A DNA stretch of 64,000 bases, taken from positions 1 through 64,000 of the forward strand of contig JABLTG010000034.1 of assembly GCA_016618085.1 (NCBI GenBank). Reading direction: 5' to 3'. The translations under genes were made by a program, and so were the position numbers. Of this stretch, positions 19,513 to 30,906 are shown in pieces; the first letter of the stretch is position 1, and each line of letters starts with the position of its first letter. The notes under the pieces are model-generated. The model did not search any database. It was not told where the DNA came from and saw only the letters and a program-made list of their open reading frames with translations. Origin of the DNA: Neovahlkampfia damariscottae (lineage: Eukaryota; Heterolobosea; Selenaionea; Neovahlkampfiida; Neovahlkampfiidae).

Positions 19513-20104
19513 TTATTCCAATCTGAAAATGATATGAATTCCAGAATCAGTCGTAACAATTGAAGAAAGTTCACCTGGTTGTAAGGCAAAAGAAGCATCT
19601 TCAAATGGTTTTTGCATTTCACCCTTTAAAAAAAAAAATAAAAAAAAAATCTTTTCAAATACTTTTCCAAAGAAACCCAAATCTCCTGAATATTTCGCCG
19701 AATTACAATCACTGAATTCTTTTGCCAATTCTTCAAACTTAGCATCTTTATCTTCCGCATTTTCAATTTGTTCGCGGTACTCAGAAAGAATTTTTGTTGC
19801 TTCTTCCAAAGTTCTAGTTATAACATCTTCTCTCCAGGAACTTGGTCTACGTGATTTATCATGTTTGACCAAAAGATGACGAACTCTTACTCTTTCACCT
19901 TTTTGAGCTGGATCTGTTGGTTTTTCCCATTGAGATTCCATTGTATAACTGTTAATGTAGTACTTTAAACCATTTCTACTTTTTGAATATCCAACTGTCC
20001 ATCCTAAACATTTTTTAATGAAATAATATATCACCTTCAGGTAATTCTTCTTCTTCTTCAATTTCTTCTTGGTTTTTTACTTCTTTTGATTCTTCTTCGC
20101 TCAT
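19513..20104 (-). CDS. PIN1: Pin1-type peptidyl-prolyl isomerase
   Basis: Three exons (20,035-20,104, 19,663-20,003, 19,513-19,623) give 173 residues. After an acidic N-terminus ([12 protein letters not shown]) comes a WW domain (about residues 22-52, GWTVGYSKS through SQWEKP). A parvulin isomerase domain follows (about 60-173), with [47 protein letters not shown] and the C-terminal [18 protein letters not shown] and the catalytic Cys of SDCNSA are intact, as are the phosphate-binding basic residues KSRRPSSW. It isomerises phospho-Ser/Thr-Pro bonds in cell-cycle and transcription proteins. Length matches human Pin1 (163). Both introns (31 and 39 bases) restore the family alignment. Confidence 0.95.
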
Positions 20105-20313
20105 CCCACCTGTTTTGTTTTGAAAATGTATCTGATTGGTCAACCATTTCAACAGTATTTATAAATTTTAGGAAATTTTTCAGAGTATTTTTCTTCAGTA
20201 TAATATTTTCAATCCAATAGAAAAAAAAACCCAATGGAGGAATTTGTCTTGTTATAAATTCAGTTGATTGGTTGGTAAAAGTTTAAAAATAAAAAAAAGA
20301 TCAAGTTGGAGTG
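20105..20313. promoter_or_regulatory. Divergent promoter with two CCAAT boxes
   Basis: TGATTGGTCA at 20,133-20,142 lies near the PIN1 start. TGATTGGTTGG at 20,265-20,275 lies 39 bases before the plus-strand ATG at 20,314. Confidence 0.55.
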
Positions 20314-21057
20314 ATGAACACTAACAACCAAACATTTTACCCACAAATTCAAGTTAACCAACCAGTTGTATACACTGAACAACAACAACCACAACAACAA
20401 TATTTTGAACAACAACAATTCCTTCAAACTCAAAATTATCCTCAAAATGTTCAACCTCAATTATCTCAACCACAATTCTCTCAACCTCAATTTATTCAAC
20501 CTGAACCTTTGAGAAGATTGGAATTTGATACACCAATTACAAGAACAAAGAATAACATTGGACAAATTGACGAAACAACTGGAAACTTAACATTCACTTC
20601 AACCTCTTGGTTTTTTAAAATCATGTTAATCATCACAGCAATATATTTTGTAGTCATTACTGCTATTGTCTTCCTCATTGGATTTTCATCAGATCATTTT
20701 CCAATTTGGATGTTTGTTATTCCTTTAGTTTTATTCAGTATTTTACTTTTAGATCGCAAGTATCAAGTTATTTTTGATGATAAAAATCATTTATTAATCA
20801 TCAAAGGAGGATTTAGATTTTTACCTTGTGTACCTTTCTTTGCACTCAACAGAACAATCAGATATAATGATATCAAAGATATTTACAATGAATTATTTTA
20901 TGTAAACAAATCAAAAATTATTCTTATCACAACAAATGATGAACATGTACCACTTTTAACATCAAAACATCACAGAGCATCATCATTAAGTGTTCATTAT
21001 TCACAAAGAATTGTTGAAGAAATGCGTGAACATTTAACTTTTGTAACAAATCAATAA
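20314..21057 (+). CDS. Two-helix membrane protein with Gln/Pro-rich N-terminus
   Basis: This intronless gene encodes 247 residues. The first 70 residues are rich in Gln, Pro and aromatic residues with repeats such as QLSQPQFSQPQFIQP, typical of low-complexity interaction tails. Two membrane helices follow (about residues 102-128 and 134-150). The C-terminal 95 residues form alternating strands ending in a helix (VHYSQRIVEEMREHL), which resembles a small PH-like or bPH-like domain facing the cytosol; that resemblance is my inference. No family is recognised. The ATG at 20,314 directly follows a GTG that could be misread as the start. Confidence 0.7.
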   Translation: MNTNNQTFYPQIQVNQPVVYTEQQQPQQQYFEQQQFLQTQNYPQNVQPQLSQPQFSQPQFIQPEPLRRLEFDTPITRTKNNIGQIDETTGNLTFTSTSWFFKIMLIITAIYFVVITAIVFLIGFSSDHFPIWMFVIPLVLFSILLLDRKYQVIFDDKNHLLIIKGGFRFLPCVPFFALNRTIRYNDIKDIYNELFYVNKSKIILITTNDEHVPLLTSKHHRASSLSVHYSQRIVEEMREHLTFVTNQ

Positions 21058-21084
21058 ACAATTATTTGTAAACAAACAGTCTTT

Positions 21085-23325
21085 TTATTTATAAATAACA
21101 ATTGATTTATCTTCAGTATCAAGTGAAATTGTATCATTTTTAATTAATTCTTCAATTCTTTTTCTAATTAATTTTGGATCACATTTTGATGATTTTAATG
21201 ACATCATTACATCAGTTTGAAGTTTTGTAATATTTAATTTCTTTTTTAATTTCATTTCTTTGACGATAGCAGCATCAATGATTGGAATTTGTTCAGTATC
21301 ATCAGATTTACTTGTTGAAGAACTTGAAGAACCAAATTGAATAGTGAATGATGATTTATCTGATTTAAAGTATTTGTTAACTGTAAATACATCATCATCT
21401 TTAATATCTTTTTGATCTCCTGATTTTACTAATACTTTATATTTTCCTGCATAAAGTGCTTGAATATTTCTTTTCATATCTTTTTCATTCACTTGAGTTG
21501 AATCAAGTATTTTTTTAAATGTTAAATTTGGATCTTCATTAACTAATGTAAGAACCATAATTTGATAGGTTGAACAACTCATATCATATTCACCAAGTGC
21601 AAATATACCTTTGACATTTCCAACTCCAATTGTTGATTGCCATGTAATTTTTCTTCCAGAATATGAATCAGAATAAAATTTTTCAAATGAATCTACACAT
21701 GACTTTAATTCTTTTGGTAAAACAGGATTTGAAAGTTGAAATGAAGGCCATGAGTTTGTTGTTAAAATATTAACATTAAAGTCAATATCTTGTGGTTTTG
21801 ATTTATATGCTTTATGTTTTTTATATTGTTCTCCAGTTTTTGATGAAAGTTTCATATCATTAAGCATACCTTCAATTTTAGCAGTAAAAGCATATCCTTC
21901 TTCTAATTTTAATTTGGTAATGAAATATCTTTCAGCAGCCAATGAAGATTCAAAATCATCTCTTGGTAATAAAAGTCTTTTTGACATTTCACTTTTATAA
22001 TTATTTTCAAATACATTTTTATCAGCTAACATTCTGAAAAATACCATTCCTCTTTCTAAATCTTCTTCAACTTTTTTATCAAATTTTTTAACATTTCTTT
22101 TGAAATTAAAAAAAAAAAATAATCAAACTTGATCATGTAATCCAAAAATTTTGATAAAAATTCGGAAAATCTTTGGAATCCATTAACACAACTTTCTAAT
22201 GCATCATTAAGTGATTTCATGAAATTAGCATTTCCTTTGAATGATTTTTCAATAACTGTATCATATTTAACTTTTAAGTCAAAAAGTCCCTTTTTTTTAA
22301 AAATAAAAATTCTAACTTGAATGTATTCTATAGGTTTACTTGCTTTTGAGACATCTGATACATAATCTAAAGCAGTTTTGTTACAATAAGCTTTGAATTT
22401 CTCTCTTAATACTTCAAGATGTTTTGGATGGAAAGAAAATAATTCAAACATTCTTTTTAAGTCTTCATATTTATCATTTGCAATAAGTGTTTGAAATCCT
22501 TCATTTGTAGATTCTATAATAAAGTCCATATGTTTACTGACCAATTCATCTCTGAGAATTTCTTCAAATTTTTTACGTGTTTGTTCAATCAAATACCAAT
22601 CAATACGACGATTTTCTTCTTGTACTTTTAAATGAGCTTTTTCTAAATATTGAGGAACAGTTGATTGTGAACTAATTTCTTCACCATATGATTTATAATG
22701 AAGTCTTGTAACTTTCAAAAGTTCTTCTTCAAGAAAATCTTCATAAGCTCTAGTATCATGTAACATACGAACTACACTGCGGAGTAACATTTTATCAACA
22801 CTTTCACCAGCTCTATCTTTTTTTATTTCAGCAAGAATAAGATTTTGAACTCTTATTCCTTGTTTAGAATCTTTAAAAACAACTGTTTTGAAAACTTGAA
22901 CTCCATTATCATAAATTGGGAGTAGTTTTTTTGAAACAACATAATTTCTGTCCTGTAAAAAAAATAAATAAATAGAATGAAAAGAAGTACCAAATACATC
23001 ATTAAATCTCTGACCATTTGAGTTGCTTGTTTATATTCACCCCAAATTGATGTAACGTCTTTTAAAAAAGTTTCGTCTGGTGAACTAACAATAGGTTTCA
23101 CAATAACAGATACCCTTTCTGTGAGAGTTTTTTCAATGGAATTATATAAAGTTTCACCATGTCTGTTCAAAACCATTTCATAAGCAGAACTAAAATTTTA
23201 AAAAAAAAAAAAGAAAAAAACCGGTAAAGCTCTTCATAAGATAAATCACTTGCATTTTTATCAAATACTTGATTTATTGCAGTATCTAAAACGGACCAAG
23301 CTTGTTCTGGGAAAACTGTAGTCAT
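21085..23325 (-). CDS. Cullin, probably CUL3-type
   Basis: Five exons, with introns at 23,190-23,221, 22,953-22,990, 22,290-22,316 and 22,097-22,128, give 703 residues. N-terminal cullin repeats (about 1-390) are followed by the cullin homology domain (about 400-620), with MVFFRMLADKNVFENNYK and the later SRKITW-like core region. A C-terminal winged helix follows, with AAIVKEMKLKKKL, which holds the NEDD8-acceptor lysine region. Cullins are scaffolds of RING ubiquitin ligases; the C-terminus binds Rbx1. The N-terminus (FPEQAWSVLDTAINQVF, YEELYRSAYEMVL) resembles CUL3, which uses BTB adaptors, but assignment among cullin classes is tentative. Confidence 0.9.
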
Positions 23326-23381
23326 TAAACTTTGAGTTTTTTTTAGTTTTATTAAATAGCCAATGAAAATGATTCTTTTAC

Positions 23382-23391
23382 TGATTGGTCA
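23382..23391 (-). promoter_or_regulatory. CCAAT box of the cullin gene
   Basis: TGATTGGTCA (TGACCAATCA on the gene strand) lies 56 bases before the ATG at 23,325. A second CCAAT is at about 23,360. Confidence 0.5.
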
Positions 23392-23480
23392 AAAATAGAT
23401 TTTTTTTTACAAACAATTTTTTTGGAAAAGAAATGGAGATTGAAAATTGAATTATTTGAAAGAAGTTGATGTTTCAATAA

Positions 23481-24731
23481 TTAAATTTTATTTTTCAAAA
23501 ATCTTTCTTCTTTCAAACCAAGCCAAGTCAACGCGCTTCCAAATAACATTTTACTTTTTTGTTTATCACTACATTTATGTTCCAATATTAATTTACCAGG
23601 TTCAAGTTCACCAAGAGGAAATGGATAGTCTGTTCCAAGACAAATTTTATCTTCTCCAATACAATCCATACAATATTGTAAATTTTGAGGTGAATTCACA
23701 TGAGAATCAATCCAAAATTTTCCTAACTTTATAATTTTAATCATTTTTTTTTTACATATTCTGAAGGATCAATTTTGTTGTCAATAGCACATAAATCTGG
23801 TCTAACTTGAAATCCATGACTGATACGTGGACAGGTAAAAGGAAAAGAACCACCACCTTTTGAAATTTAATACAAAAAAAACAATATTTACCATGAGCAA
23901 ATAAAAATCTTAAATTTGGTAATTTTTCCATGACACCACTAAAGATTAATGAACTAATTGCATAAGCAGATTCCATTGGCATTCCAACTAACCATGGAAG
24001 CCAGTATTTTTCCATTTGTTTAGCACCTAACATATCCCATGGATGAACAAATATTGGACAATTTAAATCAGCACAAGTTTCAAAAATTGGATACAAACTT
24101 TCATGTGATAAAGGCATGTCATTAATATGACTTCCAATTTCTATACCAGTTAAACCTAATTCTTCAATACAACGTTTAACTTCTGAACATGCTAATTTAG
24201 TATCTTGCATTGGTACAGTTCCTAAACCAACAAATCTATCAGTGTGCTTTTAATTTTAAATTTGATTTTATTTTTTTTTTTACTTCTTCAACTGATTTAG
24301 CAATATCATCATTAATTGCTTGTGATAAATACAAACAATCTTTAGGTTTTGCCCAGTATGAAAACATTACAGGTACAGTGGATAACACTTGAACATTCAC
24401 GTTTGTGCTTTTGAATTTAAAAATATAAAAAAAAACTAACTTGTTCATATCATTAATTCTAGCTTCAATATCCCAACAATTTGCTTCAATTTCACGAAAG
24501 AATTTTTTTCCTTTGTACATTTTTGCTTTATGAGGCTATTTTTTTATTTTAAAAAAAAAAAAAAAAAAACCCTTTAAAAAAAATTTCAACCAAACTTAAA
24601 AATTACTTATGATGTTCAAGTGATATCCAGTCACCATAACCTACTTCTTCTCTCATTTTTGGGATGTCTTTTGGTAAAATGTGTGTATGCACATCAATAC
24701 TTGCAAATTTTGATTGAACAGTGGTACTCAT
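23481..24731 (-). CDS. ACMSD: ACMSD, aminocarboxymuconate-semialdehyde decarboxylase
   Basis: Six exons give about 348 residues. Introns at 24,408-24,440, 24,247-24,283, 23,857-23,891 and 23,727-23,755 are clear. Metal-ligand and core motifs of the amidohydrolase fold are present: DVHTHILPK near the N-terminus, [59 protein letters not shown] and [17 protein letters not shown]. Together they match animal ACMSD over the full length. The enzyme diverts the kynurenine pathway of tryptophan breakdown away from NAD synthesis. The first intron (about 24,540-24,608) is not resolved: the obvious GT and AG sites do not keep the frame between LEHHK and PHKAK. Confidence 0.93.
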
Positions 24732-24913
24732 CTTGATTGGTTGTTCCAATCAACCAACAAATTTTGAAAAAATTTTTTTTTTCCAGAATGAAATAATTCC
24801 TTCAAACTCACAATCATCCGAAACTAGAAATTCTATTTTTGGACACAATTCCAAATAAAATGATTGGCCATTGTAATTTTTTTAAACCAATTAAATTCCC
24901 CTCTATCAAAAAC
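24732..24913. promoter_or_regulatory. Divergent promoter with three CCAAT boxes
   Basis: TGATTGGTTG at 24,734-24,743 and CCAATCAAC at 24,746-24,754 form an inverted pair next to the ACMSD start. TGATTGGCCA at 24,861-24,870 lies 43 bases before the acyl-CoA synthetase ATG. Confidence 0.55.
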
Positions 24914-27058
24914 ATGTCTGAAGAGAAGATTGAAGAAACCGTTAAAATTGAAGAAAAGCTTTCAACTACCAAACCAATCCGTAACCCAAACTGGAAAGAA
25001 GAAAAACTCATGGAAACACCAGAAAAAGGAGTTACAACAGTTTACGAAATTTTTCAAAAATCTGTAGAAAGAAATGGTGATAGACCTTGTATGGGAACCA
25101 GACCACTGATTAAAACACATGTAAAAGAAGTTGTAACAGATGGAAAAACCAAGAAATGGGAAACACCTGAATTTGGCGAAGTAAAATACAAAACTTACAA
25201 AGAAGTCGACCAAATTGTCACAAAATTTGGTGATGGTATTATGAAATTTACTTCCATCAAATCTGGAGACAATTTTGGTATTTATGAAGACACAAGACCT
25301 GAATGGATGCAAAGTGCTTTGGCTTGTGCAAGACATTCTATTCCAGTTGTCACATGTTATGCAAGTTTAGGAGTTGAAGCTCTTGTCCACGTTGTAAATG
25401 AAACTGAAATTGTTGGACTTCTCTGCAACTCAAAATCAATTAAATTATTAGATTCATTAAAAGATCAAATGCCAACACTTAAATATTTAATTTATACTGA
25501 CAAATTGATTGATAAATCTGAAAAATATGAAATTCTTTCATTTGAAGAAGTTATTAAACTTGGTGAAGAAAATCCAGTGAAGGAAATTGAAGCACCAAAA
25601 CCAGAGACTATTGCTTTCTTAATGTATACTTCTGGTTCAACTGGAGTTCCTAAAGGAGTAAGACATTTAAATACATTGAATATTTCGTAGGTTATGATTT
25701 TACATAAAAATATTGTTGCTTTTATTGGTTCTGTCAATTTTATGTGGAAGTTTACTCCACAAACAGGTAAGAAACGAAAAATAGATTAATTTTTCTTAGT
25801 CTATATTGGATATTTACCTTTAGCTCATGTCTTAGAATTAGCTGCTGAAAACACCATTCTTCAAGCTGGTGGATCTATTGGTTATGGTAATCCAAGAACA
25901 TTAACAGATAAAGGAGCAAAACCATGTGGAGATATTAAAGCTATTAGACCAACTCATATGGCAGGAGTTCCAAGAGTTTGGGAAACCATTAAAAAAGGAG
26001 CTCTTGAAAAAGTAGCAGCATCAGGTGGTGTCAAAGAATATCTTTTCAAAACTGCTTTTGCTGCTAAATTAGATGCTGTAAGAAATCATCAAGGTAACTA
26101 ATTCCTTTATTTAAAAAAACTTTAAGATACTCCATTCTGGAATTGGTTGGTATTCTCAAAATTACAAGCTGAACTTGGTGGTAGAATGCAAGCAATGATT
26201 TCTGGAGGTGCACCTTTGAACAAAGAAACACAAGAATTTGTAAAGGTTTGTTTTGGAAGTATTGCTCAAGGATATGGATTAACAGAAACATGTGGTGGAT
26301 TGGCAATTCAACCATTAGATAAGTTTACAACTGGAAATGTTGGTCATGTTCTTCCTTCATGTGAAGTTATCTTAGAATCTGTACCAGATATGAATTATGA
26401 TGCAACACCAGATGAAAAGAGTGGTAAAAGACCAGAAGGAGAAATCTTAATTAGAGGTCATAACGTAACAGCTGGATATTATAAAAATCAAAAAAAAACT
26501 GATGAAGAATGGAGAGATGGATGGTTCCATACAGGAGGTTTGATATTTTTAATTTTTAAACAAAAAGATGTTGGAAGATTAAATAAAGATGGTACTATTT
26601 CAGTTATTGATAGAAAAAAAAATCTCATCAAATTATCACAAGGAGAATATGTGGCACTTGAAAGTCTTGAAATGTGTTATGGTGCATCACCTTTTGTTTC
26701 ACCAAATGGAATTTGTATCTATGGTGATTCACTTGAAGATCATATTATTGCTGTAATTATTCCACAAAAAACATATATTGAAAGTTGGATGCATGAAAAT
26801 CATATGTCAGAAAAATCATATTCAGATGTTTTAAATGATGAAAAATTGATTAATGATATCAAAAAAAGTTTAAAAAAATTGGCAACTGAAGGTAAAAAGA
26901 AATCATTTGAAGAAGTTGTTGATTTTAAATTATATGATGAAGAATGGACACCAGATTCAGGTCTTTTAACTGCTGCAATGAAATTACAAAGAAATAATAT
27001 TTACAAAAAATATGAAGAAGATTTAAAAGCTATGTATGCATCAAGAAAAAAAAAATAA
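24914..27058 (+). CDS. Long-chain acyl-CoA synthetase
   Basis: Five exons (24,914-25,657, 25,691-25,766, 25,800-26,093, 26,127-26,537, 26,568-27,058) give 671 residues. The AMP-binding P-loop MYTSGSTGVPKG ends exon 1. YIGYLPLAHVLEL, AGVPRVWETIKKG, ISGGAPLNKETQEF, QGYGLTETCGG, DGWFHTGDVGRLNKDG and VIDRKKNLIKLSQGEYVALE follow in the order seen in ACSL enzymes. These activate fatty acids to acyl-CoA with ATP for lipid synthesis or beta-oxidation. There is no clear N-terminal membrane helix. The frame is open further upstream, but the CCAAT box at 24,861 lies inside that extension, so I start at MSEEKIEE. Confidence 0.93.
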
Positions 27059-27089
27059 AATACTTAACTTTATTTATTTTTCCGCTCCA

Positions 27090-27543
27090 ATGAAAAAATT
27101 TCAACGATTTCTTCCAAAAATGAAAGGAGTGAAAATAGACTCCTCTCTAAACAATTTACAATGCCAAGTGGATGAGATTAAATTACTGAAATCAAAAAAA
27201 GAAATTTGTTTCAAATTTAGAAACTTTGAAAACCCAATTAAATTTTCTTCTGAATTTTTAAGAGTTTATTCACCTTCAATCGAGTCAATGAGTGGAAATG
27301 ATATTGATACAAGATTAGTATTTCAAATTCCATTAAATATTTTAGTTGGTTTATAAAAAGAAGAATGTAAAAATAGTATCCATTGAAACTGTTGGTAATT
27401 ATGCTATCAGAATATCCTTTGATGATAAACATGATAGTGGTATTTATAGTTATTCATATATTTTTCAATTAGGTGTTCAAAAATACACATTATCAAAACA
27501 ATATTTGAAAAGTCTGAAAGAAAATAAAAAAACTAGAATTTGA
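27090..27543 (+). CDS. DUF971 / GBBH-like N-terminal domain protein
   Basis: Two exons (27,090-27,348 and 27,377-27,543) give 141 residues. FSSEFLRVYSPSIE and ETVGNYAIRISFDDKHDSG followed by YSYIFQLG are the signature of the DUF971 domain, the N-terminal domain of gamma-butyrobetaine hydroxylase that also occurs alone, often in mitochondria and near iron-sulfur assembly functions. The basic start (MKKFQRFLPKMKG) could be a mitochondrial signal. It begins only 31 bases after the acyl-CoA synthetase stop and is the one host gene where I see no CCAATCA motif before the ATG. It may be co-transcribed or use a different promoter. Confidence 0.85.
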
Positions 27544-27601
27544 AAGTTTGTGCGCAAGTACAACTTCGATATAATTGACAATAATGAATCAAATTTTGTG
27601 A

Positions 27602-30600
27602 TTAAATATTTATTAAAAAAGTTGAAATGCCAGAATTTAATTCAAAATTTTGAACATTTCTTCCTTCATAATCTTTAATTGAAGTTATAAATTTCATTTT
27701 TTTAATTTCTTTTGGTTTCAAAAATTTGAACATTTTATCACTTTTTATTTCAATTTTCTTATTTGTTTCGAATCGAATCAAAATTTGATTCATTCTTAAA
27801 AATTGAAATGAAATCAAATGTACATTTAAATTCCTTTTTGATAAAATTGAAAATTGATCATTCATCTCATCATTTTGATCTTGTTCAAATTGAAACATTT
27901 CAATATTATGATTCATTTTTAAAATTTCTTTTTCTTTATTTTTGATATTAAAAAATATTTTCATTTTTATTTTTGATTTTGTTGTATGAGAATTTGATTG
28001 AATTAATCCCCTTTCACTTATTCTTGTTGGACATCTATTCAACATAAATTCAATTTCATTTCCAAATTTAGTTACACCCATTGATTGAGATACTAAGAAT
28101 AATACATTTTTAAAGAATGGACTACTTGATTTATTTAAATACACATTTGATGTGATTGGATAATAATTTGAACTTAAAATTTGAAGATAATTATAATTTC
28201 GTTTAATATGATTTAATGAATTTCTATCAGTATAAAAATTAAAATAATTTGAATTTAATTTAAATTTAGTAATGATATCTTTATCTTTAATACAATTTAA
28301 ATTAAAATTAAATTCTAAAAATGATTCTCTTTCAAATATTTTTATATTTTGTTTCATGAATGAATTTGAATAAATAATTTCTTTAAAAATAAAATTCTCA
28401 TTCATTTTTATATCTTTAAATTTTTTAATTGATTTTGAAAGATATTTTGGATTTGAATTAAAAATAAATATAAAACTAATTATTGAAATTAAAATAAAAA
28501 TTATAAATCTTTTTAATCCAATAAAAATAAATGAAATTATTGTCAAAATTATTCCAAAAATTAAACCAAAAGTTGAATCAAATTTAAGTATTTTAAAATA
28601 AAATTTAATTGAAAATGAATAAAAAATGGAATAAAAAATAAAGAAACCAAATAAAAAACCAAAACTTAAAATAAAAAAACGAAAGTTTCTAATTCGTCCA
28701 TCTTGTGCAAAATTAAAAGAATTTAATTTTGTTTTAATTCTTGTAAAACAAATGAATTGATTAATTATTAAATTTAAAATAATTAAAATAATTGAAGTGC
28801 AAATAATTCCAATAAAAAATTGAATAAAAAAATAAACACCAAATTCAAATCTAAAAATATATAATCCATTTGAGAATATAGAGTTTAAAGGTGAATTATA
28901 AAGTTTAATTTCTTGAAAGAACTTTATACTTTTCTTTTCACTTTTTAATTCTACATAATTCAATAAGTGTTTATCTTTTGTAAAGTATAATTTTAAGTTT
29001 TCGTTTTCAACAGAACTCAATAATTTATATTTTATATTATTAATCTTTTCTTTTTTTTTTTGTTTTTTTATTTTATAAATTGAATATCCAATAGGAGGTA
29101 TTCTAATTTTAAATACAATCTTAAATAAATCGTCTTTTAATTTTTGTATCAAAACTCTTTTCAATTTATTTTTTCTCCTTAATATCTTTATATTATTTAT
29201 ATTTGAATAAATTTCAATGAATTCTGTTCTATCAAAATTTAACGAATTAAAAAATAATAAATTTATAGATTGAATTGAATTATTAAAATATAATTTTCTA
29301 CTAGTTGATTTAAATTTTCCTTTTTTAAATATATTAGACAATGAATATTCATTCATTTTATTAATTAATGATTTATATTTTAAATCAACATTTTTATAAT
29401 GAGCATAAACATCATCACTAAGAATATTAATTATTTTCTTCAAACCTATGAGTTCCTGTAATGGTATCATGATGCTTTTTCATTTAAAATTAAATTATAT
29501 TTTTTACTTGGAGTAATGAATTATATTCTCTTAATTCTTTTAAATCATTAAAATATTTTTCGTTCCATTCTTTTGAAACTAAATTAGAAATAGAAAATAA
29601 AAATTCAACATTTCTTAAATTTGAATCATTTTCTTTGATTATCTTTTTAATATCTGATCTTAATGAATAATAACCACTCCAATAATCATAAGGGTATTGA
29701 TCCTATTGGATATATTTTAACCAATGAATTTAAACTTACCACATAAGGAAAGAAATCTCTTTTCAAAGAAACTCTTTTTAATTTTTGATTTGATTCAATT
29801 ATTTTCTTAAAATACATTGAAATGGTTGAATATTTTAAATTATAATTTGAATTTAAATTAATAAAATTAATTAATAAATTCATTCCTTGAAATTGATATT
29901 CTGGTTGAATAAATTTAAAATCATCACCCCAAATGAATAAAATATCATTTTTTGATTTTTGATGTTTTTGTAAAATTAAAATATAATTTAATAATTTTTT
30001 ACTCATTTCATTTAACCATTCTGTTGTATTTTGATAATTTGGATTCCTTTCAAAATCAAATAAACGAGGAGGTGAATACTATTTTTAAATTAGAAATTCA
30101 ATAAAATGAATACATGATCATGTAATACATGTGTCAATAAATCACCCCAATAAAAATCAAGATTTGAATTTAATTTAAATTTAAATTTATGAAAAGAATT
30201 AATTCGATTCAATAATAAGTATTTTATACCCATTTCTTTAAATAAAATTGGTGTGACTTTATTTTAACCAATAATATTTCATTTACCTGTTGAATGTCCA
30301 AATGAATCAATTTGCCAACCACATGTTACTGTATAATTAAATTCTTCTTTTAAATAATGATGACCAACTATATATTATTTTTTTTAAAGAATTACCTGAC
30401 ATTTGATTTATTATACTATGATATGGTACTAATGCTTCATCATTTTCAACACTTCCACCACCCTATAATTTAAATTTAGATTTATTTTTACAACAAATTC
30501 AATTTGATTCCTTTTTATTAACACTTTTATTATTTCTTTCCACGTCAAATTATTTGAAAACTCAGGCACATTCTTTCCATTTATTTCTACAAATTTCTTC

Positions 30601-30849
30601 AAAAAGTAAATAACTTCCCAATGAAAAGTTAATTCTTTTGATAAATAAAGAAGTTTAAATGTCTTTTCTAAAATTTTCATTGCATGAAATGTTGAAGAAT
30701 CAACACTCATTAACCAATCTGGAATTTATTCAACAAATATTTGTGTTACCTGTATCAACATGACTGTGTGGTATTATATGTATATTAATAACAGAATTGG
30801 CATAAAAGAACAAAAAAAAAAAAAAGAGTTTGGTCAAAACTGAATTCAT
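27602..30849 (-). CDS. GH38 lysosomal-type alpha-mannosidase with a membrane insert
   Basis: About nine tiny introns give roughly 985 residues. The start MNSVLTKLFFFFLFFYANS is a signal peptide, followed at once by INIHIIPHSHVDTDW, the GH38 opening with zinc ligands His and Asp. GGGSVENDEALV, GWQIDSFGHS (nucleophile Asp), WGDDFKF, LLQHHDTITGTH, FYTDRN and SSNYYPITSNVYL follow as in lysosomal alpha-mannosidase. Introns at 30,719-30,749 and just upstream of 29,417 restore HVDTDW and HHDTITGTHS. Between SNGLYIFR and the next conserved strand (about 28,400-28,850) lie some 150 extra residues with four or five hydrophobic helices. The enzyme trims alpha-mannose from glycans. Confidence 0.88.
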
Positions 30850-30882
30850 TTTTCTTTTTTCCAAAACATCAACAAATCAATT

Positions 30883-30892
30883 TGATTGGACA
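30883..30892 (-). promoter_or_regulatory. CCAAT box of the alpha-mannosidase gene
   Basis: TGATTGGACA lies 33 bases before the ATG at 30,849. Confidence 0.45.
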
Positions 30893-30906
30893 AAATTACA
30901 AATCAT

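Noticed and set aside
24962-25336. 124-residue minus-strand frame opposite the acyl-CoA synthetase
   Set aside because: The plus strand encodes a conserved enzyme through the same bases; the antisense frame has no family match.
28400-28850. The hydrophobic stretch in the mannosidase as a long intron
   Set aside because: It would be over ten times longer than other introns here, has no stop in frame, and encodes regular helices.
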